From the NCBI GenBank assembly GCA_947589355.1, contig CANPZC010000010.1:24173-88172 (forward strand): 64,000 nucleotides of DNA. The letters are read 5' to 3'. This DNA comes from an uncultured Clostridia bacterium (GTDB lineage: Bacteria > Bacillota > Clostridia > Oscillospirales > Ruminococcaceae). The position numbers were made by a program, and so were the translations under genes. A model generated the notes under the pieces. That model made no database searches. It had not been told where the DNA came from and was given only the letters and a program-made list of their open reading frames with translations. How positions within the stretch are numbered: position 1 is the first letter of the stretch; each line of letters begins with the position of its first letter. Below, piece by piece: positions 16,937 to 24,235 of this stretch.

Positions 16937-16966
16937 AAAAAGTCGGAACATACGCTCCGACCTTTG
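16937..16966 (-). terminator. Terminator after the SH3 protein gene
   Basis: GTCGGA (16942-16947) pairs with TCCGAC (16956-16961); on the minus strand the stem is followed by TTTTTGCTTT. Confidence 0.7.
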
Positions 16967-16975
16967 TTTGACCTG

Positions 16976-17458
16976 TCAGCTTATAGGCGACTGCGATATG
17001 TAGTCTTTGTATACGTAACCCTGCTCGCCGTTGTATTCAAGCAGATACCAGCCGTTCTCCTCGCCTTTCACTACCGCGCTGTCACCCACCGGTATAATGC
17101 CGCCCTTAACGCCGTCCCAGCCTGCCGTAGAGCGCAAGTATACCGAAGTGTTAAGATAAACCGTGCCGCCGGTGTTTTCATTCGTCGTGGTAGTAGAGCC
17201 CGGCGTAGTCACCACACCTTGCGAGGGCGTAGTAGTCTGCGCAGGCACATCAACGCCGCCGTTCGTTATAGAGGGAGTCTCGGCAGTGTTGGCAGTGTAA
17301 GTCTTGCTCGTGCCCGTGCCGAGTACCGTGCTTGATGACTGCCGCGTGTTCTCGGGGAACAGCTGCTGCGCGATAACAACAATGATGATGACCACCACCA
17401 AAGTGATGACCGCCACCGCCAGACCACCGATCAATTTATTCTGATCAACTTTAGCCAT
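16976..17458 (-). CDS. Membrane-anchored SH3 (bacterial SH3b) domain protein
   Basis: A 160-residue protein. One N-terminal transmembrane helix (about 10-33: GGLAVAVITLVVVIIIVVIA) is followed by a Thr/Ser/Pro-rich linker (about 40-105) and a C-terminal SH3b domain with YLRSTAGWDG, GDSAVVKGEENGWYLLEYN and GEQGYVYKDYIS. Such domains bind cell-wall peptides. The ATG at 17458 has AAGG about nine bases upstream; the longer frame reading upstream has no ribosome site. Confidence 0.8.
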   Translation of the reverse strand: MAKVDQNKLIGGLAVAVITLVVVIIIVVIAQQLFPENTRQSSSTVLGTGTSKTYTANTAETPSITNGGVDVPAQTTTPSQGVVTTPGSTTTTNENTGGTVYLNTSVYLRSTAGWDGVKGGIIPVGDSAVVKGEENGWYLLEYNGEQGYVYKDYISQSPIS

Positions 17459-17635
17459 AATGTTATACCTTGACCCGAAAAGGGATTCCTTTCTTTGTGA
17501 GTAAATGTGTATATCTGTCTCCACATTTAATTTTATTATAATACTAACGAAAATATTTGTCAAGAGAAAATGTGACGTAATTCTTTATATTTTCTTAAAA
17601 ATCAGCATTATAGCCCACACCGCGGTGTTTGTGTG

Positions 17636-17738
17636 TATATTCGCTGCTTTCGCAGCAGCCTGCGGAGCCGTTCACCACCCCACACTCTCAGCCCACCCCC
17701 TATACCGCCGGAAAAATGTTCCGCCTGCATTACCCCCC
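17636..17738. repeat. Family D unit upstream of the toxin-antitoxin promoter
   Basis: TTCGCTGCTTTCGCAGCAGC and CTGCGGAGCCGTTCACC form a D unit like those at 40256 and 40634. They are followed by a degraded A-like CCGGAAAAATGTTCC. This is the only content of the 17459-17829 gap besides the promoter. Confidence 0.7.
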
Positions 17739-17816
17739 TTGACAACCTCACAAAAACGTGTTATACTAAGTATGCATAGTATATATACTAAGTAAACTAA
17801 GTATTTATAAAAATGA
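17739..17816 (+). promoter_or_regulatory. Promoter and probable operator of the toxin-antitoxin operon
   Basis: TTGACA (17739-17744) and TATACT (17762-17767) are spaced by 17 bases. From the -10 box onward the sequence holds three ACTAAGTA words and an imperfect palindrome, TACTAAGTATGCATAGTA, before the AAAGGGG ribosome site. Overlapping dyads at this place are expected operators for antitoxin autoregulation. Confidence 0.8.
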
Positions 17817-17829
17817 AAGGGGAATTTTT

Positions 17830-18084
17830 ATGGAGCGCGATAAAATAACCTGTTCGTTCGTAATGGACAGAAAGACCTATAATGCATTTAAAAGCGTTGT
17901 CAGCAGGCAGGGGCAGAACGTCAAAGGCAATATCGTAGAGTATATGCAAAGCGTAATTCGCTATGATACCCCGAACGCAGACACCATTTTAGCCATGCAG
18001 GAAGTTGAACAGCTGAAAGCCGACCCCGACAAAAAGGTGTACCATTCTTTTGACGAGATACTAAAGGAGCTTGGCGATGAGTAA
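17830..18084 (+). CDS. RelB/DinJ-like antitoxin
   Basis: An 84-residue protein, first gene of a two-gene unit. The N-terminal part (residues 1-45: DKITCSFVMDRKTYNAFKSV, then a helix) fits a ribbon-helix-helix DNA-binding domain, and the acidic C-terminus (KKVYHSFDEILKELGDE) resembles the toxin-wrapping tail of RelB/DinJ proteins. AAAGGGG precedes the ATG. The gene overlaps the toxin start by eight bases and follows a strong promoter with palindromic operator-like repeats. Confidence 0.8.
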   Translation: MERDKITCSFVMDRKTYNAFKSVVSRQGQNVKGNIVEYMQSVIRYDTPNADTILAMQEVEQLKADPDKKVYHSFDEILKELGDE

Positions 18085-18364
18085 CAAAGTAAAGTACGGC
18101 ATCGTCACAACGTCAATGTTCAGAAAAGACCTGAAAACCGCCAGAAAGCGCGGCTATGACCTCTCGCTGCTGGGCATGGTGGTAGATACGCTTGCAAGCG
18201 GTCAGCAGCTTGACGAAAAGTACAGAGATCATGTTCTGTCAGGCAATTACAAAGGCTGCCGCGAATGCCATATCACGCCCGACTGGCTGCTTATCTATGA
18301 AATTTCGGGCAGCGAACTTATACTGTATCTTACCAGAACAGGCACGCACAGCGATCTGTTCTAG
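18077..18364 (+). CDS. YafQ-family mRNA interferase toxin
   Basis: A 95-residue RelE-superfamily protein. MFRKDLKTARKRGYDLSLL, HVLSGNYKGCRECHITPDWLLIYEI and LILYLTRTGTHSDLF match YafQ, including the late histidine of GTHSDLF and the HI.PDWLL.Y segment used in ribosome-dependent mRNA cleavage. The ATG at 18077 is used because AAGGAG lies eight bases upstream; an in-frame TTG at 18071 is too close to it. The TAG stop is the first codon of a family E repeat. Confidence 0.9.
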   Translation: MSNKVKYGIVTTSMFRKDLKTARKRGYDLSLLGMVVDTLASGQQLDEKYRDHVLSGNYKGCRECHITPDWLLIYEISGSELILYLTRTGTHSDLF

Positions 18365-18848
18365 AAGCAAGATAACAAGAGGCAAGAGGCAAGATGTGTT
18401 AAAGGCAGCATTTGCGCGTTGTTTTATTTTGCGTATTTTATTCGCGCTTACGCACACGTTGCCAGACTGTGAACAGTCTGGCAAGTGCCGAAAAAAGCCC
18501 TCGCCGCCAAAAACGGTCGGCGGCGCACACCTTGCGGTGTGACGGGCTTTTCCCCTATTCTATCCTCACTTTGCGCATATCTAAAATGTAATTTTTCAGC
18601 GAGCGCGTTCAACACCACCTCGCTGTACTTTCACTCCTATTTTCCGCGCCCCCCGAAAACCTCGCCCACCTCTATGCAGCTGGAAGAATATTCTGCCATA
18701 CCATCTCCGTCCTACCCACCCTACTCTCTCCTCAACCATTCCTCTCTCCCTCAAAGCCACGCCACCCCTATGCTGCCGGAAGAATATTCTGCCAGCCTTC
18801 TTCTTTCTATAGGGCGGTAGGTGGGAGGGTATATTTTTCAATCATTTT
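18365..18848. repeat. E fragment, D-like hairpins and two family A palindromes
   Basis: An AGAAGCAAGATAACAAGAGG tract follows the toxin stop. Then come CGCTTACGCACACGTTGCC with a CCAGACTG/CAGTCTGG hairpin (about 18463-18482), GCCGCCAAAAACGGTCGGCGGC, and D text shared with 48240 and 56050 (TTTTTCAGCGAGCGCGTT). A cores lie at 18686 and 18782, the second with the full CCAGC arm and GGGCGG/GTGGGAGGG tail. Confidence 0.75.
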
Positions 18849-19110
18849 GTAAAGACTTTTCGCCACGATATTGCGCACGCAAGCGCGCGCAGGCAAAAGA
18901 GCTAGGTCTTCTCAAAAGGGAGGCTCTCTCTTGCAGAGCCTCCCCTCTTTATAAACAGTCCACTGGACTGTTTATAAATTCACCTCTTGCAGAGCGCTTG
19001 CCATTTGGGGCTTTCGCCGTCTGCGGACGGCGACGGGGGTTTCACCCCTCGACCCTGACAAGCCTTTTGAAAAAGGCTTGACCGAAAACTTTTCCTTTCT
19101 TGACAAGATA
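18849..19110. repeat. Family B element B1 (reverse orientation)
   Basis: Successive hairpins: GCGCACGCAAGCGCGC; GGGAGGCTCT/AGAGCCTCCC around CTCTTGC; a 31-base perfect palindrome with arms TTTATAAACAGTCC (about 18948-18978); GCCGTC/GACGGC; AAGCCTTTTGAAAAAGGCTT. It ends CGAAAACTTTTCC..TTGACAAGAT. It belongs with copies at 21008, 40318, 40795, 44228, 44500 and 56095. Confidence 0.85.
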
Positions 19111-19138
19111 AATAACCTCTGCACATTTTACTGCAAAC

Positions 19139-19168
19139 AAAAAAGAGCCCCTCAAGGCTCTTTTATTT
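19139..19168 (-). terminator. Terminator after the M23 peptidase gene
   Basis: AAAAGAGCC (19141-19149) and GGCTCTTTT (19156-19164) form a perfect nine-bp stem with a six-base loop and T-runs on both strands, just beyond the minus-strand stop at 19171. Confidence 0.8.
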
Positions 19169-19170
19169 TG

Positions 19171-19854
19171 TCACTTTTCCGCTGTCGGCGTGATGAACTG
19201 CACCGGGTCTATCCACTCGCCGTTGCGTTTGAGCGCAAAGTGTATGTGCGGCGAGAGCGCTATCTCAGCCGTGGCAGTGTTGCCTGCCGTGCCGATAACG
19301 TCTCCCGAATCCACCCTGTCACCGCGCGTTACCGCAAGCTGCTGCGACAGCCCATAGTAATAGCTGTATACCGAGTTTTGGTGGTCTATCTCCACGCAGC
19401 ACCCCCAAAGAGGGTCTTCCCAGATGTTCGATACCACACCGCTCGTCATCGCCGCTATGTTGCAGCCGTTTTCAGCCGCGATGTCAATTCCGTTGTGCGC
19501 CTCCCACGCGCCGAGAGTCTCGTTGTAAACAAGTTCCCCGTTGCTGAACGCCACAAGTATCTCGCCGCTTGTCGGGAATACCCTCGGCTGCACTTTCGAG
19601 ATAGCCTCCAACTCGCTCGTCAGGCTGTCGTCTTTCAATACGCTGTCAGTCGGCGCTTCGGCAGGCAATTCCGCGCGGCTGCTCGTTTCGGGCTTTTTCG
19701 CCGTCAGGCTGCTGTTCAGGGTGTCAACAGTGCGGTTGTAGGCGTAAATGCCTGCGCCTCCCACCGCCGCTATGCAGGCAGCCAACGCCACGAACGTGCC
19801 CTTGCCTTTCATAAAGGCAGCCGTTTTTGCAAAGATAGTTTTAATTACAGGCAT
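19171..19854 (-). CDS. M23 family peptidase, SpoIIQ-like
   Basis: A 227-residue protein with one N-terminal transmembrane helix (about 18-38: FVALAACIAAVGGAGIYAYN), a linker, and a C-terminal LytM/M23 domain. The zinc ligands are present: HNGIDIAA (H and D) and the HIH of LSPHIHFAL. The single helix plus degradative-type M23 domain is the SpoIIQ layout; clostridial SpoIIQ keeps the metal site that Bacillus SpoIIQ lost. It may instead be a general murein hydrolase activator. The ATG at 19854 follows AAAGGAAAG. Confidence 0.8.
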   Translation of the reverse strand: MPVIKTIFAKTAAFMKGKGTFVALAACIAAVGGAGIYAYNRTVDTLNSSLTAKKPETSSRAELPAEAPTDSVLKDDSLTSELEAISKVQPRVFPTSGEILVAFSNGELVYNETLGAWEAHNGIDIAAENGCNIAAMTSGVVSNIWEDPLWGCCVEIDHQNSVYSYYYGLSQQLAVTRGDRVDSGDVIGTAGNTATAEIALSPHIHFALKRNGEWIDPVQFITPTAEK

Positions 19855-19989
19855 GATAAACTTTCCTTTCATTAGCCAGAATACGGTCAAACATTTTGCA
19901 ATGCTTTCCAATACTATCTTTGACAGTTTGCAGACTTTTATACGCAATAATTTTGCCGCCTTACGCATACAGTGCAAAGCGGCATTTTA

Positions 19990-20360
19990 AATGTTCTTTA
20001 TTTTTGCGCTTACGCGCCACCTGCGGAGCTGTTCACCGCCCCACTGTAATTTGGTTATCTTCTCATTTTGAGTGTGCTAATACGTTTGCGCATCTCTGTT
20101 CGAGGGGAAAACCATAGGGATATAGGGAGTGTATCTGCAAGGCAGGGCGCGCGCTCCACTCCCTACCCTAAGGTTTTCCCCTCGAGCTCCTCATTCCTTA
20201 CCCACACCTACGACCACGCGCTGAGCCTTGGTGGTATTTCGCGACCTCTTCGCACGGAACTTCGTAGCTTTGTGGAGGAGGCTAATGAGAGAAATACGCA
20301 TCGGTTTTGTTTACAAGGCAAAAGAGGTCAGTAGTGCGGGAATTTGATTTGCAACGTACT
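19990..20360. repeat. Families D and C (C3)
   Basis: A D unit (CTGCGGAGCTGTTCACCGCC at about 20021) leads into a C element. Its variable hairpin has arms CGAGGGGAAAACC and GGTTTTCCCCTCG with an inner AGGGAGTG / CACTCCCT helix. The conserved half reads TTGGTGGTATTTCGCGACCT and AAAGAGGTCAGTAGTGCGGG, as at 15890 and (reversed) 53350. No gene. Confidence 0.8.
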
Positions 20361-20369
20361 GCGGAAAAA

Positions 20370-21000
20370 TATAATTTTCATATCAACCACACATACATAC
20401 CACCACCCCAAAAACCACGCCCACCCCAAACGCTGCTGGAAGAATATTCTGCCAACGCATTTTCTTTTTGGGCGGCTTGTGGGTGGGAGTAAAAAATATC
20501 TAATGCAAATACTATCTGTGTCGGTACATAAAACTTTTAAAATACGCGGCGTAAACCGCTCCTTAACTATTCATTATTCACCACACTTGACCGCCTGCTT
20601 TGCAGTCGTCCAAGTGCACAAGAACCCTCTGCGAGGCTTCTTCCCATTCACCATTCACTATTCACTAATTCTGCTCCGCAGGCTTGCGCGGAAGCGCAAA
20701 TAATAAACACATTATTAAAATAATGCGCGAAATTTGAAGTCACAACCTCTTGCCTCTTGCTTCTATCTAAATCGCAGAAATGGCAAGTACGCCCAAACGC
20801 CGCAAAATCATTTCTAACCTCTAACATCTTACCTCTATCTTCTAATAGGGCAAGAAGTGCGCCGCCATACCTTTGCACTGCCGCTCTCTCCGCTTCTCCC
20901 AACAACCTCGCTCACCCCCTATGCCGCTGGAAGAATATTCTGCCAGCCGCCTCCCTTTTGGGCGGTTAGTGGGTAGGGATATTTATAGATTTATTGTATA
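20370..21000. repeat. Family A, F, reverse E and A units in series
   Basis: An A palindrome (core 20442, GGGCGGCTTGTGGGTGGG after it), a complete F unit (about 20530-20672, ACTTGACCGCC / GTCCAAGTG and AAGAACCCTCTGCGAGGCTT), a reverse E unit (about 20750-20850) and a second A palindrome (core 20933). Short ORFs here are repeat artefacts. Confidence 0.8.
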
Positions 21001-21007
21001 TGATTTT

Positions 21008-21320
21008 TTCGCATTGAACGGCGTTCCAGAATGGAACGCGGCAAATTTGATATTGCCACCACTTAGGGAAATCCCTCTCTTGCATGGGCGTAGCGTTCCC
21101 TTTGGGAACGCCCGAAGAATTATTTCGCCCCAAAATTTAAAAGCGAAATAATTCTTCCCGCGGTCGCTTGCGACCGCTGTCCTCTTTAGAAAATAATCCA
21201 CCGGATTATTTTCTAATTCACCTCTTGCAGAGCGCACGCTGTGTTTCGTGGGCGCCGCCCCCGTACCCCTGCAAGCCTTTTGAAAAAGGCTTGACCGAAA
21301 ACTTTCCCTTTCTTGACATG
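21008..21320. repeat. Family B element B2 (reverse orientation)
   Basis: Contains GGCGTTCCAGAATGGAACGC, CCCTCTCTTGCATGGG, GAATTATTTCGC/GCGAAATAATTC, GCGGTCGCTTGCGACCGC, an AATAATCC-ACC-GGATTATT hairpin with TTAGAAAA arms, GTGGGCGCCGCCC and AAGCCTTTTGAAAAAGGCTT. It ends in TTTCTTGACATGAA before trkH. Confidence 0.85.
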
Positions 21321-21397
21321 AATTTAAAGTTTTGCGTACTATGTGACGATGAACTGTTCACGCCGTCCGCGCTCGAACTTTATCGCATTATTTGGCT

Positions 21398-22843
21398 TTA
21401 AAACTTCTTCCTCCAAACGCTCGGTGAAATAAGTATCACCAGCGGCAGACATTCCAGCCTGCCAAGCAGCATATCTACCGACAGCACACACTTTGAAAAA
21501 TCCGAGTAAAACCCGAAGTTTGACATAGGGCCAACATTGCCAAGCCCAGGCCCTATGTTGTTCATGCAGGTTATAACAGACGTGCTCGCCGTCGTAAAAT
21601 CGCCGTTGTTAGCAGCTATCAAAAGCATAGATACCAGCAGTATCCCAATGTATATAACAAGGTAATTGAGCACTCCGTGCACTGTGTCGGTGTCCATGGC
21701 CTTGTCGTCGCTCTTTATCAGCTTTACAGAGTTGGGGTGTACCGTCTTTTTAAGATACCGCGATGCGCTTTTGTATGTTATCAGCACCCTCTGCACCTTG
21801 AATCCGCCGCCTGTCGAGCCTCCGCACGCGCCTATGAACATAAGTATAACAAGTATCATCTGCGAAAGCATAGGCCATGTACAGAAGTCCGCCGTCGCAA
21901 ACCCCGTCGAGGTCATTATCGAAGCCACCTGAAACGCCGAGTACCGTATGCATTTGAGCACCGAGCCGTAAACAGGGTATATATTTATGCCTACCGCTAT
22001 CATAGCAATTAAAAGTATCGCAATGTAAGCCCTCAGTTCCGAGTTTTTGAAAGTCTCTTTGAAACGCCGCACCAGTATGAAATAGTACAGCGAAAAATTC
22101 ACTCCGAACGCTATCATGCCGCCGGTGAGCACTGCCTCTAAATATGTCGAATCATAGTCCGCAATGCCGCCGTTGCGCACCGAGAAACCTCCCGTGCCTG
22201 CCGTGCCCATCGCGTGGCATACGCTGTCAAAAAACGGCATACCCCCTGCCACCAGCAGTATAACAAGCACAAGCGTTAAAGCCGCGTACATTATATAAAG
22301 CACCGCCGCACTGTTTCTTCCTTTGGGTACAATTTTTCCTACCTGCGGGCCCGCACATTCAGCGCGCATAAGCGCCATAGCGTTTGAAGACGACGGCAGT
22401 ATTGCAATAAGCAGAACAAGTACGCCCATGCCGCCTACCCAGTGCGTAAAGCTTCGCCAGAAGAGAATACCTCTCGGCAGATTCTCCACCTGTGAGAGTA
22501 TCGAAGACCCCGTTGTCGTAAATCCCGAAACGCTTTCAAATAAGCTGTCAACGAATGAGGGTATCGCACCGCTGATGTAGAAAGGCAAAGCCCCCAAAAG
22601 CGGAAATATCACCCACAAAAACGCCGCAATAACCAAAGCCTCTCGGTTGTACATCTTTTTGTTTTTGGGCTTTATTATCGCAAGCGGCGTTGATATTATC
22701 GCCACTGCAGCCGCCACTATCAGAAATGTGAGAACAATGTCTTTTTCGCCGTAATACAGACTTACCAGAGCAGGCAGCAAAAACAGCGCCGAGCCGTAAA
22801 GAGTCGCTCTTGAAACATAATGAAAAACAATGCTTTTATTCAT
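21398..22843 (-). CDS. trkH: TrkH/KtrB-type potassium uptake channel subunit
   Basis: A 481-residue membrane protein of the SKT family. All four pore-loop signatures are visible: TTTGSSIL, GTAGTGGFSVRNGG, STGFATADF and NNIGPGLGNVGP, with hydrophobic helices on either side. It forms the K+ pore that TrkA, encoded directly upstream, gates. The C-terminus (WRKKF) is normal in position. It is the last gene of an EAL protein-trkA-trkH unit; a family B repeat lies downstream. Confidence 0.95.
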   Translation of the reverse strand: MNKSIVFHYVSRATLYGSALFLLPALVSLYYGEKDIVLTFLIVAAAVAIISTPLAIIKPKNKKMYNREALVIAAFLWVIFPLLGALPFYISGAIPSFVDSLFESVSGFTTTGSSILSQVENLPRGILFWRSFTHWVGGMGVLVLLIAILPSSSNAMALMRAECAGPQVGKIVPKGRNSAAVLYIMYAALTLVLVILLVAGGMPFFDSVCHAMGTAGTGGFSVRNGGIADYDSTYLEAVLTGGMIAFGVNFSLYYFILVRRFKETFKNSELRAYIAILLIAMIAVGINIYPVYGSVLKCIRYSAFQVASIMTSTGFATADFCTWPMLSQMILVILMFIGACGGSTGGGFKVQRVLITYKSASRYLKKTVHPNSVKLIKSDDKAMDTDTVHGVLNYLVIYIGILLVSMLLIAANNGDFTTASTSVITCMNNIGPGLGNVGPMSNFGFYSDFSKCVLSVDMLLGRLECLPLVILISPSVWRKKF

Positions 22844-22864
22844 ATATCTTTATGTCACCTTTGC

Positions 22865-24235
22865 CTAGTCAAGAATATCGCTCAGCGAGCGGAAATGATG
22901 ATCTTTAGATACCACAACCACCGAATCTCCCGTCTCAATGGTGTCCGCGCCGCTCGGTATCAGAATATTTCTTTTCCTGATTATCGAGCATATCAGTATG
23001 TCTTTTTTCAGAGTCATATCTTTCAGCGGTATGCCCACAAGCCCCTCAATGCTGTCGCGCACCTTGAATTCTATCGCCTCAACGTTGTCGCCAACAAGGT
23101 GGTAAAGAGCCTCAATATCGCTGTTTGTGGTGTTCTGCAAAGACCTTACATAACTGAGTATCCCTGCCGCCGTCACATATTTTGGCGATATTATGCTGTC
23201 AAGCCCCAGCTGCGCAGTCAGGTCAACATAGCTTTCCCTGTTTATCTTCGCTACCACTTTCGCGCTTGAATTTTTCTTCGCGTATAAAGCGGTAATAATG
23301 TTAACTTCATCTATTCCCGTCAGCGATACGAACGCATCTGTGTCTCGCAAGCCTTCTTCCAAAAGAAGCTCCTGATCCGTTCCGTCACCGCATATTATAG
23401 ATGCCTTGTCAAGTTCCTGTGCCAGCACATGGCATCTCTGCAAGTCGCTCTCTATGATCTTAACGTTCATGCCTATGTGTATAAGCTGCGCCGCCAGATA
23501 ATATGCTATCTTTCCGCCGCCAACTATCATAACGTTTTTTATCTTCGTCCTGAATGAGCCTGCGTTCCTGAAAAACTTTTCAAGCGAGCGGTGAGTAGAT
23601 GCAATGCTTATCATGTCGCCTGCCATAAGCTCAAAATTGCCCGAGGGTATAAACGTGTGAGCCTGACCGCCAACATTTCTCTGCACCGCGCAAATAAGGC
23701 AGTTGAGCTTGAACATACCGTATATATCCATAAGCTTCTTGCCCACCAAAGGCGATGTTTCGGGCAGCTTGTATTCAACAAGTTCCACCCTGCCTTTCGC
23801 GAAAACTTCCACCCTCGAAGCCGCCGAGAAAGCTAACACTCTGAATATCTCGTCAGCCGCAGTGCGTTCGGGGTTTATTACCATCGAAAGGCTGAGTTCC
23901 TCGCGTATCAGATCCATCTGGCTGTAGTATTCCGGCGCCCTCACTCGCGAAACAGTCCTCTTAGCGCCCAGCTTTTTCGCAAACAGACAGCACAGCATAT
24001 TTATCTCATCATTCGGCGTAGTCGCAATAAGCATATCGGTCTTGCCAACGCCTGCCGCTTTCTGCACTTCAACAGATGCCCCGTTGCCCTCAACGCAAAG
24101 CACATCGGCAGTGTTCTGTATTCTTTTAATGTTCGCAGGGTCGTTGTCAACTATCGTAACATCGTGTCCCTCTCTTACCAGCTGCTGTGCAAGATTGCTT
24201 CCCACCTTGCCGCCGCCTATAACAGCTATCTTCAT
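22865..24235 (-). CDS. trkA: TrkA, potassium channel regulatory subunit
   Basis: A 456-residue soluble protein with two tandem RCK modules. The first begins IGGGKVGSNLAQQLVREG, with VDND as the NAD-binding acid; the second begins MIVGGGKIAYYLAAQLIH, with IIESD. Each RCK_N is followed by an RCK_C (TrkA_C) segment (YKLPETSPLVGKKLMD; FKVRDSIEGLVGIPLKD). It binds NAD(H)/ATP and controls the TrkH pore. Its ATG overlaps the stop of the upstream EAL gene as ATGA, indicating translational coupling. Confidence 0.95.
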   Translation of the reverse strand: MKIAVIGGGKVGSNLAQQLVREGHDVTIVDNDPANIKRIQNTADVLCVEGNGASVEVQKAAGVGKTDMLIATTPNDEINMLCCLFAKKLGAKRTVSRVRAPEYYSQMDLIREELSLSMVINPERTAADEIFRVLAFSAASRVEVFAKGRVELVEYKLPETSPLVGKKLMDIYGMFKLNCLICAVQRNVGGQAHTFIPSGNFELMAGDMISIASTHRSLEKFFRNAGSFRTKIKNVMIVGGGKIAYYLAAQLIHIGMNVKIIESDLQRCHVLAQELDKASIICGDGTDQELLLEEGLRDTDAFVSLTGIDEVNIITALYAKKNSSAKVVAKINRESYVDLTAQLGLDSIISPKYVTAAGILSYVRSLQNTTNSDIEALYHLVGDNVEAIEFKVRDSIEGLVGIPLKDMTLKKDILICSIIRKRNILIPSGADTIETGDSVVVVSKDHHFRSLSDILD

